This document shows positions 10,263 to 20,645 of a stretch of DNA of 25,703 nucleotides, piece by piece. A program made the position numbers and the translations under genes. The notes beneath the pieces are model-generated. The model was not told the origin of the DNA, made no database searches, and worked only from the letters and a program-made list of their open reading frames with translations. Positions within the stretch are counted from its first letter, which is position 1; every line of letters starts with the position of its first letter. Source of the stretch: Terana coerulea (lineage: Eukaryota > Basidiomycota > Agaricomycetes > Polyporales > Phanerochaetaceae); NCBI GenBank assembly GCA_024811115.1, contig JAKOGH010000730.1, forward strand, positions 1 through 25,703, written 5' to 3'.

Positions 10263-10875
10263 CACCCACTCTGTGTCGCCGGAACGTTGGGCGTTGCCTC
10301 AATTGCAAGATTTTGCAATACTGTGGCTGGCTATGGGGCTGAGCTGAAGATGCTGCGGAATTGCAGTTGATGGCGTACACTTAGCACCGACCTGAGGGGC
10401 TGAGCGACAATATTGAAGCCCTCGAGCTCTGCACGTCCTGACTCTGAAAATGCGTCTTGGCGTGCCGGAACTTCTTGCGTACAGATTTATGCGCATCATA
10501 GGCCGCGATCGTGCAGGTGGTAAGAAAAGGTGCATACGTCATGTAGCACGGTCCAAGAAGCAGAGTGTTGGTTGAGCAATACTGTGGTACGCGTACGAGC
10601 AATGGTCGGTAAATCGGGCACGCCTTTAACATTCGGGAGTCGGCGTGCTGACGTCGCGCGTGATATACAGTCAATACGCCTGTGTAGAGAAAAGCAATTT
10701 ACATTGAACCCGAAAGCACTCGTGTGGCATTCATGCGTGCATACAGAGGCGAGAGCAAAAGACATGTCTATCTAGAGTATAATATAATTTAGTATAGTAC
10801 AACCTTCGTGGGTATCTTCTGTCGTTATTTTCGTACGCGTGTCCATTCTCATCGTGCGTCTACAAGTTCGCCTTC
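10263..10875. other. Spacer between the gene copy and the trehalose gene
   Basis: Short open frames on both strands have no recognisable domain. The AT-rich patch at about 10775-10800 is suitable for the 3' end and polyadenylation of the trehalose gene on the minus strand. No other feature seen. Confidence 0.4.
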
Positions 10876-13800
10876 TCATCGCCGTTGAGGGTGGACGAGG
10901 CCGAGCATGTGCTCGACAACCTCCTCGGGGGTCGTGACGTGCCACACCGCGAGTGTGCGCTTGCTGCTGTGTCCGACGGCAGTCGTGAACACCGCGTCTC
11001 GCGTGATCGCGAGCTCGCGCGGCTTGAACTCCTCGTCGCCCTTGCCGCTCAGCAGCGTGACGGACAGCGGCGGCTCCATGACGACCTTCGCCGCCGCGGG
11101 CGCCGGGGCCGTGCCGGACGGCGACGGCGGCTCGTCCGCGCCCTGGAAGAGGAGCAGCGAGCGGAACATGTCCTCGTCCGTCTTGTCGTCGCCGGCGCAG
11201 AAGACGAACTCGGCGTCGGGGTTGTAGTACAGGATCCGCTTCACGATCTCGCCCTTGTTGACCGCGATCGGGCGTACCTCGAGGTTCTTCTTGCCGACGA
11301 GGACCTCGATGGGCCTCTTGCGCGCAAGGTTGTTCTCAAGCAGGTCCTGGCATTGACGGCACTGGAACAGGCTACGCGTACGGCAATGATCAGTGTGCCG
11401 CAGCGAGGAGGGAAAAAGCAAGAGACTCACCCCACTCGGGGTCCGAGCTGCGGTAATGCCATGTGATCGAGCTCTTCTTGACCTCAATGTGACTGCCCGT
11501 CGTCCGTTCCGTGTAGTACTTGAAGATCTCAAGCACCTCGCCCATCCAGCTCATGTCGAGGTTCTCCGTGAAGTTGCGCCACTCGGCCGAGCCAGGCTCG
11601 CGGATGAAGCCACCGTGCTCGGCGGACATGCCAAGGCCCTTCAGGTGTCCGAGGTGTTGCTCGAGGAACTCCTGGTCGCGTCCGGAGATGATGTACACGA
11701 TGTTCTTCGGGTCCGCCGTGAGCGCGGTGAGGGCCTCGAGCGTCGGCTCCGAGGGAACCGCCATGCTCGGCACCTTGACGATCGGCGAGAGCGTGCCGTC
11801 GTAGTCGAAGAGGAATAGCCGCTTGCGCGCGGACAGGTAGTGCTGCTCGAGCTGGCCCTTGGGGATGAACGGCGTGCGCTTCGCGAGGTTTACCTTGCTG
11901 AGCTGCTCGAGCAGCAGCCGCGCGAGGTTCGCAGCCCACGTGTGCGAGGTGTGCGTCGTGACGACCTTGTACAGCTTCTCGTGGCGCGACAGCTTCTCCT
12001 CGTCGGACATGGTCAGACCGCGGTGCATCGCGGCAGCGACCTCGCCCAGGTTCCACGGGTTGATCTGCAGCGCCTCGGTCATGTTACTCGAGATACCCAT
12101 AAACTCGGAGAGGATGAGCGGGCTCTTGTTCGTCTCGTTTTGGGCAATGACGAACTCCATCGAGGTGGTGTTCATACCGTCGCGCAGGGGAGTGATGACA
12201 CCGAGGTCGGCAACGCTGAGAAGGGCGTAGAACTCGTCCTTCTTGATTGTCTGGTGGCTATATGCGCATGAGTATACTTTTAAGGGAGAAGGACGTCGAT
12301 GCACGTACTAATGATGGACCGGGATGAAGTCCAGAGAACCGTACTCTCCGTTGATGTGGGAGACGAGCTCGGATACTTGACGCTCAAGCTTGGGCGAGTC
12401 CGACAAAGCAGGTGAAGTGACCTGAATAAGGACGACGTTGCCAACCCATTGTGGGTAGTCCTGAAGGAGTTTCTCGAAGGCACGGAGCTAGAGCAAGCTG
12501 TCAGAAACGATTCTATGAATATGATGGCGTAAAGCAAACCTTCTGAACCACGCCCTTGACGACGTCCAACTTATCCCGCCCGACGATAATCTTCTTGCCT
12601 TCGTACAGCGCACTCAGCGCCTCAAGCTTGGGCTTGATACCCGGCCTCTGCAAGTCGCCCTTTACGCGCTGAGCGTCGACACCGACCGGGCACCAGCTGA
12701 TGCTAGCGACATGTCCCTGCACGTCGATGCCTCCACGCGAAGTCGATTCGTATCCACACACGCGAACACAGGAAGAGGTGAAGTGCCGGCTGTAGGAGTA
12801 GGTTTGGAAACAGATGAGGTTGGCGCCAAGCATGCCATCGAGGATTTCCTTGCGACGAGGAAGGCAGCTGCGATACAGTCAGAATGTTGCGCATGCATAC
12901 ATGTTGAAAAGCCAGATACGTACCGGAAGACTTCGCTGCTTGGGAACGGCGTGTGGACAAAGAGGCCGATTGCGGCATCGGGCAGAGCCTGGCGGATGAG
13001 GCTGGGAACAAGGAGAAGGTGGTAGTCGTGTATCCAGATCAAATCACCTATTTTCAGGGAGCGAAATATAAGTATATGCGTGCTGAAATCGAGAAACGAG
13101 CGGATCAAAGCTTACCAGGCTTGTATATCCGCTCAATAGCCTTGGCAAAAGCCTCGTTTACGGCGGCGTAGGGCGCCCAGTGGGTATCTGCGCTTGCATA
13201 CTCCGTCGCAACGTCTTGCCAGAGCAGGTAGTGGAAGAGCGGCCAAAGGACTGGAAGAAGAATTGGTTAGCATCCCTTCGGAATTACGAGCCGAGGTAAT
13301 ATTGCACGAAGATGAAAAGCACGTTGAGACAGAAAGATAAGGTCAACGTGGCCGAGAACGCGATTCTGACCGGAAACACACGCAGGACGAATATCGGAGA
13401 GGGCAACGCAAAGATAAGCCGAGAACACCGCGCGGAGTCCCGTTTACGAGATGGAAGTGCAAAGCAAGCGAGACCAAGTGCTTGGATGGGACGGATGAAG
13501 GAGTTGATGGGAGTTAGTGCCAGGAAAGGCAGGCGAGGCGGCAAAGCGTGAACGTCAAAAGGCAGATGGCCCGGCGAATTGAGAACGAGACGGTGAGATT
13601 AAAGTTGAAGCAGTGATGTCAGGAAAGATGGAAGGTGAAGACTGGATTTGGCAGGCGCGAGCAGAGCGTGGATGTATGCGCACAGGAAGGAAAAATAACA
13701 GAACGAGGCGGACTCACTTTGCTTGCAGTAGCCGTCGTAGTGACCGTGCGCCTGCTTATCCTCGAGCCAGACGGGAGCGAACTCGACATTCTTGATCTCG

Positions 13801-14405
13801 CCTCCCTCTAGGCCAATCGCGTCCTCCTTGAGCAACAGCTTGCTGCCCTGCGTGTTCAGCACACGTTCGAAGGCATCCCGGTCGGCGTCAGAGATGTTCT
13901 TGGTTGAGACCTTGGAATTTTCCGTCTGTGGTGAGGGTGTGATGCCGCTGCTGCCATTGGCTTGCGGCGCGGATGTTGAGGCATAGACGTCGCCCGTCCA
14001 GCCGACAAAGAGCTGCTCGTGGGTCGCGGCGAGCGAAGTGATGCCGGAGACCATCGCCGAGTGCCCGTAACGGACGGTGACGTTCCACCGCTCGTCGCTC
14101 GCCTTCTTGAGCGCGGCTTCCTGGTGCGAGGGTCCTTCTGCGGACGGTGAGGGCGGGATATCGGCCACCTTCGCGGGCGGGGTTTGCGGCGGGCTGAGGA
14201 TGCCTGCTTGCTCACCGCTCGCGCTCAACCCTTGGCCGCTGGACTTCAGCGAGCCGGTGAAGGGGAGGTAATGGGTGACATGGATGATGCGCCCCGAGAG
14301 CTCGATGCCCTTCGCGCGGTGTTCCTCCTCGAGTCTGTGTACTTGGTCGCGAACCTCGGAGAGGGAGTACTCCTGGCGGCGTTGTGGTTCGGCGAACGAG
14401 TCCAT
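10876..14405 (-). CDS. TPS2: Trehalose-6-phosphate phosphatase, Tps2-type
   Basis: It dephosphorylates trehalose 6-phosphate, the last step of trehalose synthesis, in the cytosolic Tps complex. Exons: 14405-13718, 13250-13116, 13047-12924, 12867-12540, 12487-12309, 12257-11431 and 11371-10876, about 925 residues, normal for fungal Tps2. The N-terminal half is a GT20-type synthase-like domain (HVTHYLPF, WIHDYHLLLVP, FVHTPFPSSEVFR, LRDGMNTTSMEF), known to be catalytically silent in yeast Tps2. The C-terminal half is an HAD-type phosphatase with DYDGT at about 636-640, where the first Asp is the expected nucleophile, then YIISGRD and GDDKTDEDMF at about 821. Exon 1 also carries a Ser/Pro-rich insert (about residues 60-95). 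Two oddities: a 467-base first intron, and an exon 6/7 junction one base out of phase beside a GGGG run. Identification is very secure. Confidence 0.96.
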
Positions 14406-15958
14406 GTCTGCCTGCGGGTGGTGGGCAGAGAGTAGAAGGCGGTGAGGGGTAGGTGAAGGATGAGGATGAAGGCTGGCCGACTTTAAATCTCAAAGTTGAC
14501 GACCATCGACCAAGGTCTCTGCCTCAAAAGGAAATCAGCGAAAAGCAGATATCCACACACGTCATCGACAATGTCCTTTTTCGGCCAATCAGCGTAGCCG
14601 AATGTCGGGCTTGTCGGGCCTCGGTCCTTGAAAAGGCGCCCAGGACGCGCCGGCGAAACATCGGAGGCTCTCACCAACGTCGACACCGACAAAGCGCGAA
14701 GTGCGCCCATCCTCTTCATGTTCCATGCAACTGAAATATCGACATAGTCCAAACGCCATCGACCAAGAGTACAAGGCAAGCAGGAAACATACATCGCATT
14801 CACTGTCACGAAACGCGGCGTTGCTCAGACAGCTACAAGTAGATGCATGGGCCAGCTGGAACGACCGCCTGCCAGTGTGTACAGTGTACGTACGCAAATG
14901 GTACCGGGGAACCTAACCTTGATACATCGCCACGTTCGTGCGCTTTGCATAAGATCTGCAGCATTCTTGTTGCCTTGAAAACCGCGAAGGATTTAAGGAA
15001 AGGTGCTTGCTATCCCCTGCATACGAACGTTGGTTGATTTCACGATAGTGTTATGCCGCGACCCTGCATCCGACGGGATCTTCGCATAAAAAAATCTCCA
15101 TCGTCTCTCGGCACGTTGCATATATGGGGTGGCGAAGATCGTTGTCTTCGGTACCCGCTTCTCCGATAAACCTCTTTTGATGTGGGAAGCACATCCGAAT
15201 AATCATGGTACACCAATGAACGTTCACTATGCACATTCTCGGCTACGCTGCAATGGGTCCAGTGATCGCACTCGTAGGTTTTCCTTACCGAGGCCTTTTC
15301 AATCGTGACCTATCGACGTAGGGGTCCATCATCCTTTGCTGCTGAGCTTTGACAGCTTGTCGCTATGAGTTCAAGTTTACGCCATGTAGGCTAACATGCC
15401 AGTGTGCGACGACACCAGTCTTTTGCCTGAAATTTGCTCTCTTGTTGGTGCCATGGCTTACTGCATATGAGTTTTCACGGCTTGTAGGGCCCAGTAGATT
15501 GACGGAAGCTGCCGAGCGCCACAAAGCCGTCTTGTCTAGGAAAGTTGTAGGCGGCCGCTCCGGTGTATAAAACCTCTCTGGTTGCAAACTGGGATACAGG
15601 GACACACGGATGAGTAAACACCAAGTCCAACGACTGCAAGTCGAATAACTTTGGCGTCCACTACTGCTGAGGTCTAGGTGTGACATATGCCCGCATAACT
15701 TGACTCCTTAGTATGCAAATCCCTTTTATCACACAGGTGACAGATCCGGTTACGCTTGAGCGTAGCCATGAACACGAGTGAAGAGTGGTTCATAGCAATA
15801 AACATCATCAGCGTACATACAGCGCAAAGCAACACGGCGCAGGGTAGTTAACTTATCAAACCTCATTCGCTTTGGATAGGATTTTTAGAGTGCATGTTTT
15901 GTGAGTAGAGGCAGCAAATGCGGAATAGTTTCAAGATATGTAGATGTAAACAGGGAAC
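14406..15958. other. Intergenic region, TPS2 promoter side and RRM gene 3' side
   Basis: About 1.55 kb separates the TPS2 start from the stop of the RRM gene, both on the minus strand. Open frames up to about 108 codons occur, but none has a recognisable domain or a consistent splice pattern. I see only possible promoter elements. Confidence 0.45.
14445..14449 (-). promoter_or_regulatory. Candidate stress-response element upstream of TPS2
   Basis: The minus strand reads CCCCT 40 bases before the TPS2 start codon. Further copies of this core lie at 15014-15018 (plus strand) and 15320-15324 (minus strand). In yeast, CCCCT elements bind Msn2/Msn4 and drive trehalose genes under stress. Five-base motifs occur often by chance, and basidiomycete use of this element is uncertain. 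Confidence 0.2.
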
Positions 15959-18286
15959 CTAAGCCTCAGCCTGCATCGGCGCGGCTTGACCACCTTTGGC
16001 AGCGCTGGGGGTGAAGGTGTGCCAGCGGTCGTTGAACCTAACATCCAGCGGCCGCCCACCGTACATGTACGCCTGGAACTTGGCTGTATGCAGTCAACGT
16101 GAGCACAAATAAGCAGCAGGCAATACGCGAAAGACGCACCGATCGCGGTCTCGGCCTCGGGGACCTGCGCAAACTGGACGACGCCGCAGCCCTTGGAGCG
16201 GGTGCCTTCGAAAAGGATCTCGGCTAGCTCGACCTGGCCGGTCGTTTCAAATAGCTCCACCAGATCCTCGTTTGCAGTCGACCAAGGCAGCTGTTGACAC
16301 GTCAGCGGTGTGTTAAGGGCGGAAAGACGCAGGAGGAACACATACGTTGCGGACCATGATCTGCTGGCTCGGCTCTGCGTCGAAGGTGGGGGCGCTACCC
16401 GCACCATATCCATTGCCCGCCGCGTACCCTCCGCTGTACCCTTCCATCCTCATACCAGCGCCGCCAGCCACGCCGCCCTGATCGGGTCCCGAGTAGTCGG
16501 CGTAGAGGTCTTGGCTTGAGAAGTCACGGCCGGCGCCCGCGGGACCTCCGGGGTACCCGCCACGGGGACCACCACGGAAGCCGCCCCTGGGCCCGCCACG
16601 GAAGCCAGCGCCGCGAAGGCCACGGAGTCCGCCTCGGAAAGAGCCAGGACCAGAAAGACCAGCGTACCGGTCCTGGATGAAAGGTTAATGCGAAGCTGAT
16701 CGCATATTATGACCGATGGCTTACCTCGCGGACTTCAAGTGTGCGACCGTACCAGTCGAAGCCATTGTACATGCCTAGCAGAGTGGTCAAAATCGGGCCA
16801 GGGGGCCTATATACGAATACATACCGATGGCCTGCTGGGCATCCTTGGATGTCTCGAAGATAACGGTACCGGAGCCCTTAGGGCGACCATCGGCACCAAT
16901 GTTGATGTCGGCGCGAATGATGTTGCCTGCGGAACGGAAGAGGTCCTTCAGGTCCTGCCAGCCAGCTTGGTACGGCAACTACGAGTTATTGATGTCAGTA
17001 ACAAATTTCAAAGGAGCACTTGCAGTACATACATTGCCGACATAGAGTTGATTCCCGGGGTTCTGGCCGGAGCCAAAGTAGTTGTGATGAGGAGGGCGCG
17101 GTGGCGGAGCTGCGTTCAAGCCCTGTCCGGCCATAGCCATGCCAATCTTACCTGGGACAGGCGTAGCACCAAACCGGGACTCGTTTTCGCGATCCTGAAG
17201 GATGTTGAGAGCTCGCCGTCGCCATTCAAAATGTGATGCTTACTTCACGAATGAATACAGGGCGCCCAAGCAATGCCTGCTCAGAAAGCTCACGAACCGA
17301 TCGCTGAGCATCTTCTTGCGACGCGAATTCGACGATGCTGACAACGACGTTCAGCCATGGCCAGGAAAAGAAAATACGGTTTCACTCACCCACAACCCTT
17401 GGAGATGCCGGTCGGCGTAACGAGAACTTCGGCGAAGAGAACCTCACCCGCTACCAACAGAAAGCTCCCATCAATAACCATTCCTCTCAACTCGCCATCC
17501 AGGAGTCAGTAAACCGGAAACTCCACATCAACTCCGGGGCCTTGAGCAACATCGCTGTCCTCGTCCTCCTCGTTCCACTATCGCTGCACTGCCCACTGCG
17601 CCTCTGCACTCGAGTACCTCGCAAAACCAAACTGAAATTCCCCAACCCACCTCCCCTCATGAATTCCATCAGGTCCCTGTACTTGACGTCGTAGCTGAGG
17701 TTGCCGACGTAGACCCGGTTTTCTCTCTTGCTGACCTTCGCAAACTCGGTAGCCTCTTCGTGCGGCGCGTTCATCGGACCACCGAGTGATTTGGGGAATG
17801 AATCAGCAGGTCTACGGTCACGGCTGCGCGAGCGCGAGCGCGAACGAGGCGACCGAGAACGAGTACGAGAACGACGCGAACGCCTGCGAGGAGACGCAGA
17901 CCGCTTCCTGGAACGAGAACGTGTGCGGCTTCTTGACCGCCTGCGACGCTGCTGGACAACGTTGTTCAGCTTTAATGCAACTTTGCATGACTTGGCGGGT
18001 ACTCACGTCACCGTTTCGTCGTTCCTCAGGCTCCCAGTGGTCGCTTCGGCGGCTACGACCTGGTTATCGAAAGTGAGTCTCACATCCAACGAACTTTCAG
18101 AGCGTAAAACATACCAGATTCGCGTCGGTCGCGCACGTCCCTGTCCCTATCGCGGTCCCTCACACTGTCCTTCGCATCGCGGTCCCGCCTCTCCCTATCT
18201 CTTCTCTCCCTATCACGGTCAGCCTCTCGCTCCCGCTCTCGATTCTTTTCGTCAAACTCATCCTTCACGTTCATGTCGACGTCCAT
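15959..18286 (-). CDS. Three-RRM SR-like RNA-binding protein, Gbp2/Hrb1-type
   Basis: Probably a nuclear poly(A)-RNA-binding, mRNA-surveillance and export adaptor like yeast Gbp2/Hrb1. Eleven exons give 549 residues with every phase consistent: 18286-18115, 18059-18007, 17951-17651, 17450-17390, 17337-17244, 17194-17033, 16978-16825, 16774-16725, 16672-16346, 16290-16140 and 16083-15959. The N-terminus is an Arg/Asp/Glu-rich then Arg/Ser-rich tract (about residues 14-120). RRM1 runs from about 154 (VYVGNL, KGCGIVEFA), RRM2 from about 277 (LYVGNLPYQ, KGSGTVIFE) and RRM3 from about 452 (IMVRNLPW, KGCGVVQFA). An RGG/RGGP-rich linker lies between RRM2 and RRM3. The domain order and charged N-terminus fit Gbp2/Hrb1 better than other RRM proteins, but orthology is inferred. 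A decayed partial copy lies at 9840-10262. Confidence 0.95.
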
Positions 18287-18849
18287 GGCTGCCTGTGGAT
18301 GAGAGGTAAAGCAGTGAAGCGGCAGCGATGGTCACGGGGAAGAGCCTAAGCGTCGACGGAGTCTATTTTCCTGAGCTACCCTCCGGCGGTGCTCCGGGCG
18401 GGCTTTAAATCGGCACACGGTCATCCCGAAAAGGCAGGTAACTAAGTACAAAACTCCGTAGAATCTCTCTCCAAGCTCTTGTCAGCCCGTCTTAGTGAAC
18501 GTAGACAACAAGTGCATAGCAATGTGCTGGAATACATGCCGAAATATACCTTACCTCAGTGAACCGCAGCCAATCATGCCCCACGGCCTGCCGAGGTGGT
18601 ACGCAATTTGCCGCAGCCTTCTGCTCCGTGCTAAGCGCGCGATTCATTCCTTTAATTGATACCCTCAGCTTGCTTGAGCAAGCCGAAGCCTTGATACCCG
18701 GTGTACCCTTACATCTACGCCTCATTACTCATATACACAACCACGACTCATCAATAACGCTGTATCGAATCTCAACATCCCTGTATCCATACTTAACGAT
18801 AATCAAACCCTACCCAGCATGGTGCGACCAACTTTTGCGTTCTGGGCCT
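18287..18849. other. Shared divergent promoter region
   Basis: 563 bases separate two divergent genes, the RRM protein (-) and the LRR/F-box-like protein (+). A TTTAAA element at about 18404-18409 could serve the minus-strand gene. A plus-strand frame is open from 18559 into the LRR gene, but its first about 97 codons do not look like the protein that follows. Confidence 0.4.
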
Positions 18850-20152
18850 ATGATGTTTTCGGCTCCCAACCCGGCAGACCCTACCACTGTCAAGTATCCA
18901 CTGGACAAGAGCTTGCGCGGAGGAGATGGTGAGCATCTTATCTCTTTTCGCTCATACGCTCTCCATGACTTTTGTTTGTTAGTAATAAACTCCATCTCAT
19001 CACGTCCTGTGGTCACAAACCTCAGTCTAGCACATCACAAGTTGGGAGATGAAGACGTTGTCGAGCTTTTTAATTGGCTCGTCTTGCCTGCGGGCAGGCG
19101 ATACCGGTATCAGATCACGGAGATTGACTTGGGAAACAACCGCCTTGGCGATGAAGGTTTATCAGCTTTCAGTGCCTACCTGCGGAACAATACCAAACTC
19201 AGAAGCCTCATCCTCCAGAGGGTGCGTTCACTAAGACGCTCGCATAGACCAACTTACTAAATTTTCTCAGAACGAGTTTTTATGGGAACAGGACGTGCTG
19301 AAGGACTTCGTTACCGCTCTCAATACATCTCGCCTTGAGAGTCTCTCCTTAAACACCGCATCGCGCGGTGACGTGTTCGCACCTTACATACTACGCAACA
19401 TCACATCTCCCCACCTAAAGACACTGCGCCTCTCCATGACCGGTCTCACCACCGACTCCGCTCAAACTATCGCCGACTTCATCTCCTCACCACGTTGCCG
19501 GCTGAATACCCTTACTCTCAATGGCAACGCTCTGGGATACGACGGCGTCGTTGTCATCATTAATGCGATGAAACGGAACTACACGTTATACAAACTCGAC
19601 TTCTTCGCGAACATCGACGGAAATCACGACGAGCGGGCATTGCATGCTGAGAAGAAGTCTCTGGAGGCGCGAAACGCAAGACTGCAGCATTCTGTAGCCA
19701 ACGAGGCGCTGGTTCTTCTCCGGTGCTCTCGCGTTCTGCTCCTGCGTGGTAGCCGCCTCGACGCCGATCCCGATACCAGTACATCGCTACCTGTGGCCCC
19801 GACATTTTTCGGCCTACCAACAGAGCTCAAGCAGCACATCTTAACCTTCATCGCCCCACACCTCTCCACCCCGCAATGCCTCCGTATACTCAACTTCGCC
19901 TCGTCGACCTCGACACTTCCGCAACTCGCCGTAATGCCTGGTGCGGGCTGCCTTCCAGACCCGTCCGCGTTTCCCTTCGGTTTGTCCAGCGGCCCGAGGA
20001 GCCCGTGCGAGAACGGTGTATGCATGGGCGCGGCGAACAGCCTGCTCTGCAAGCGGGAGAACCGTAGAGCGGATTGGCTGGCGGCTGTGGGGTGTGAAGT
20101 CCCTGACCACGACGTCGTTGAGCTGGCCGACATGACAAGCAAGCTTGTTTAA
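18850..20152 (+). CDS. Leucine-rich-repeat protein with C-terminal F-box-like segment
   Basis: Exons 18850-18928, 18983-19221 and 19271-20152 give 399 residues. Residues about 30-220 are ribonuclease-inhibitor-like leucine-rich repeats: NLSLAHHKLGDE, EIDLGNNRLGDEGL, SLSLNT, TLRLSMTGLT and TLTLNGNALGYDG. A low-similarity helical stretch follows, then FFGLPTELKQHILTFIAPHL at about 285-305, which looks like an F-box. If so, it would be a substrate adaptor for an SCF ubiquitin ligase, but F-box-after-LRR is the reverse of the common order, so this is tentative. The start MM at 18850 is chosen because upstream codons are unlike the family and the first intron has good signals. That intron is 54 bases with no in-frame stop, so both spliced and retained forms are open. 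It is divergent from the RRM gene. Confidence 0.82.
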
Positions 20153-20645
20153 GGTTTTGTTCTGTTCCGTTTGAGCCATCTAGAGGTGGAAGGTGTTACG
20201 CCATAGTAATAAAGCCATCGATACGATCACTCACTGCGCATATCCTCGCCCCTACCTGGATTCGAGCGTCTACGGACGTACTGGATATTAGGATGGGGCT
20301 CCGCGCTGTTCGTTCATCGCGAGTTGCTTGGGTGTCATTTACGCCATATTCTACCTGTATATGGTTCAGCGGTAGCGGGATAGGGGGGGGGGCGCATTAG
20401 TGTTCTGGGCTATTGACGGTCATTTCGTAGCTTCAAGTCGAATCTTGACTTGCCAGAATCATATGCATTTGTGGTGGAGTCTATTGGGGATCATCCGGAA
20501 GCATTATGGCTCAGTGCAGCGCTGTTCAATCTGATACGATGGGCATATCTCTAGCCCTGCCAGCTCTAAGTGAACAAAATCTAATGGTGATACATGCCCT
20601 AAGAATCTTACACAATCAGCCCTAACGGTGCAGTGGAAGATGGAG
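20153..20645. other. Convergent 3' intergenic region
   Basis: It separates the stops of the LRR gene (+) and the oxidoreductase (-), so it should hold both 3' UTRs. An uninterrupted run of ten G lies at 20383-20392. No open frame worth reporting. Confidence 0.5.

Noticed and set aside
10885..12271. Long plus-strand open frames (193, 141 and 143 codons) opposite the trehalose gene
   Set aside because: They are antisense shadows of a GC-rich, strongly conserved coding region. They have no domain of their own and run through the introns of the real gene.
18559..18849. Upstream start at 18559 for the LRR protein
   Set aside because: The frame is open, but the sequence is unlike the family and lies in the divergent promoter. 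MM at 18850 gives a sensible N-terminus.
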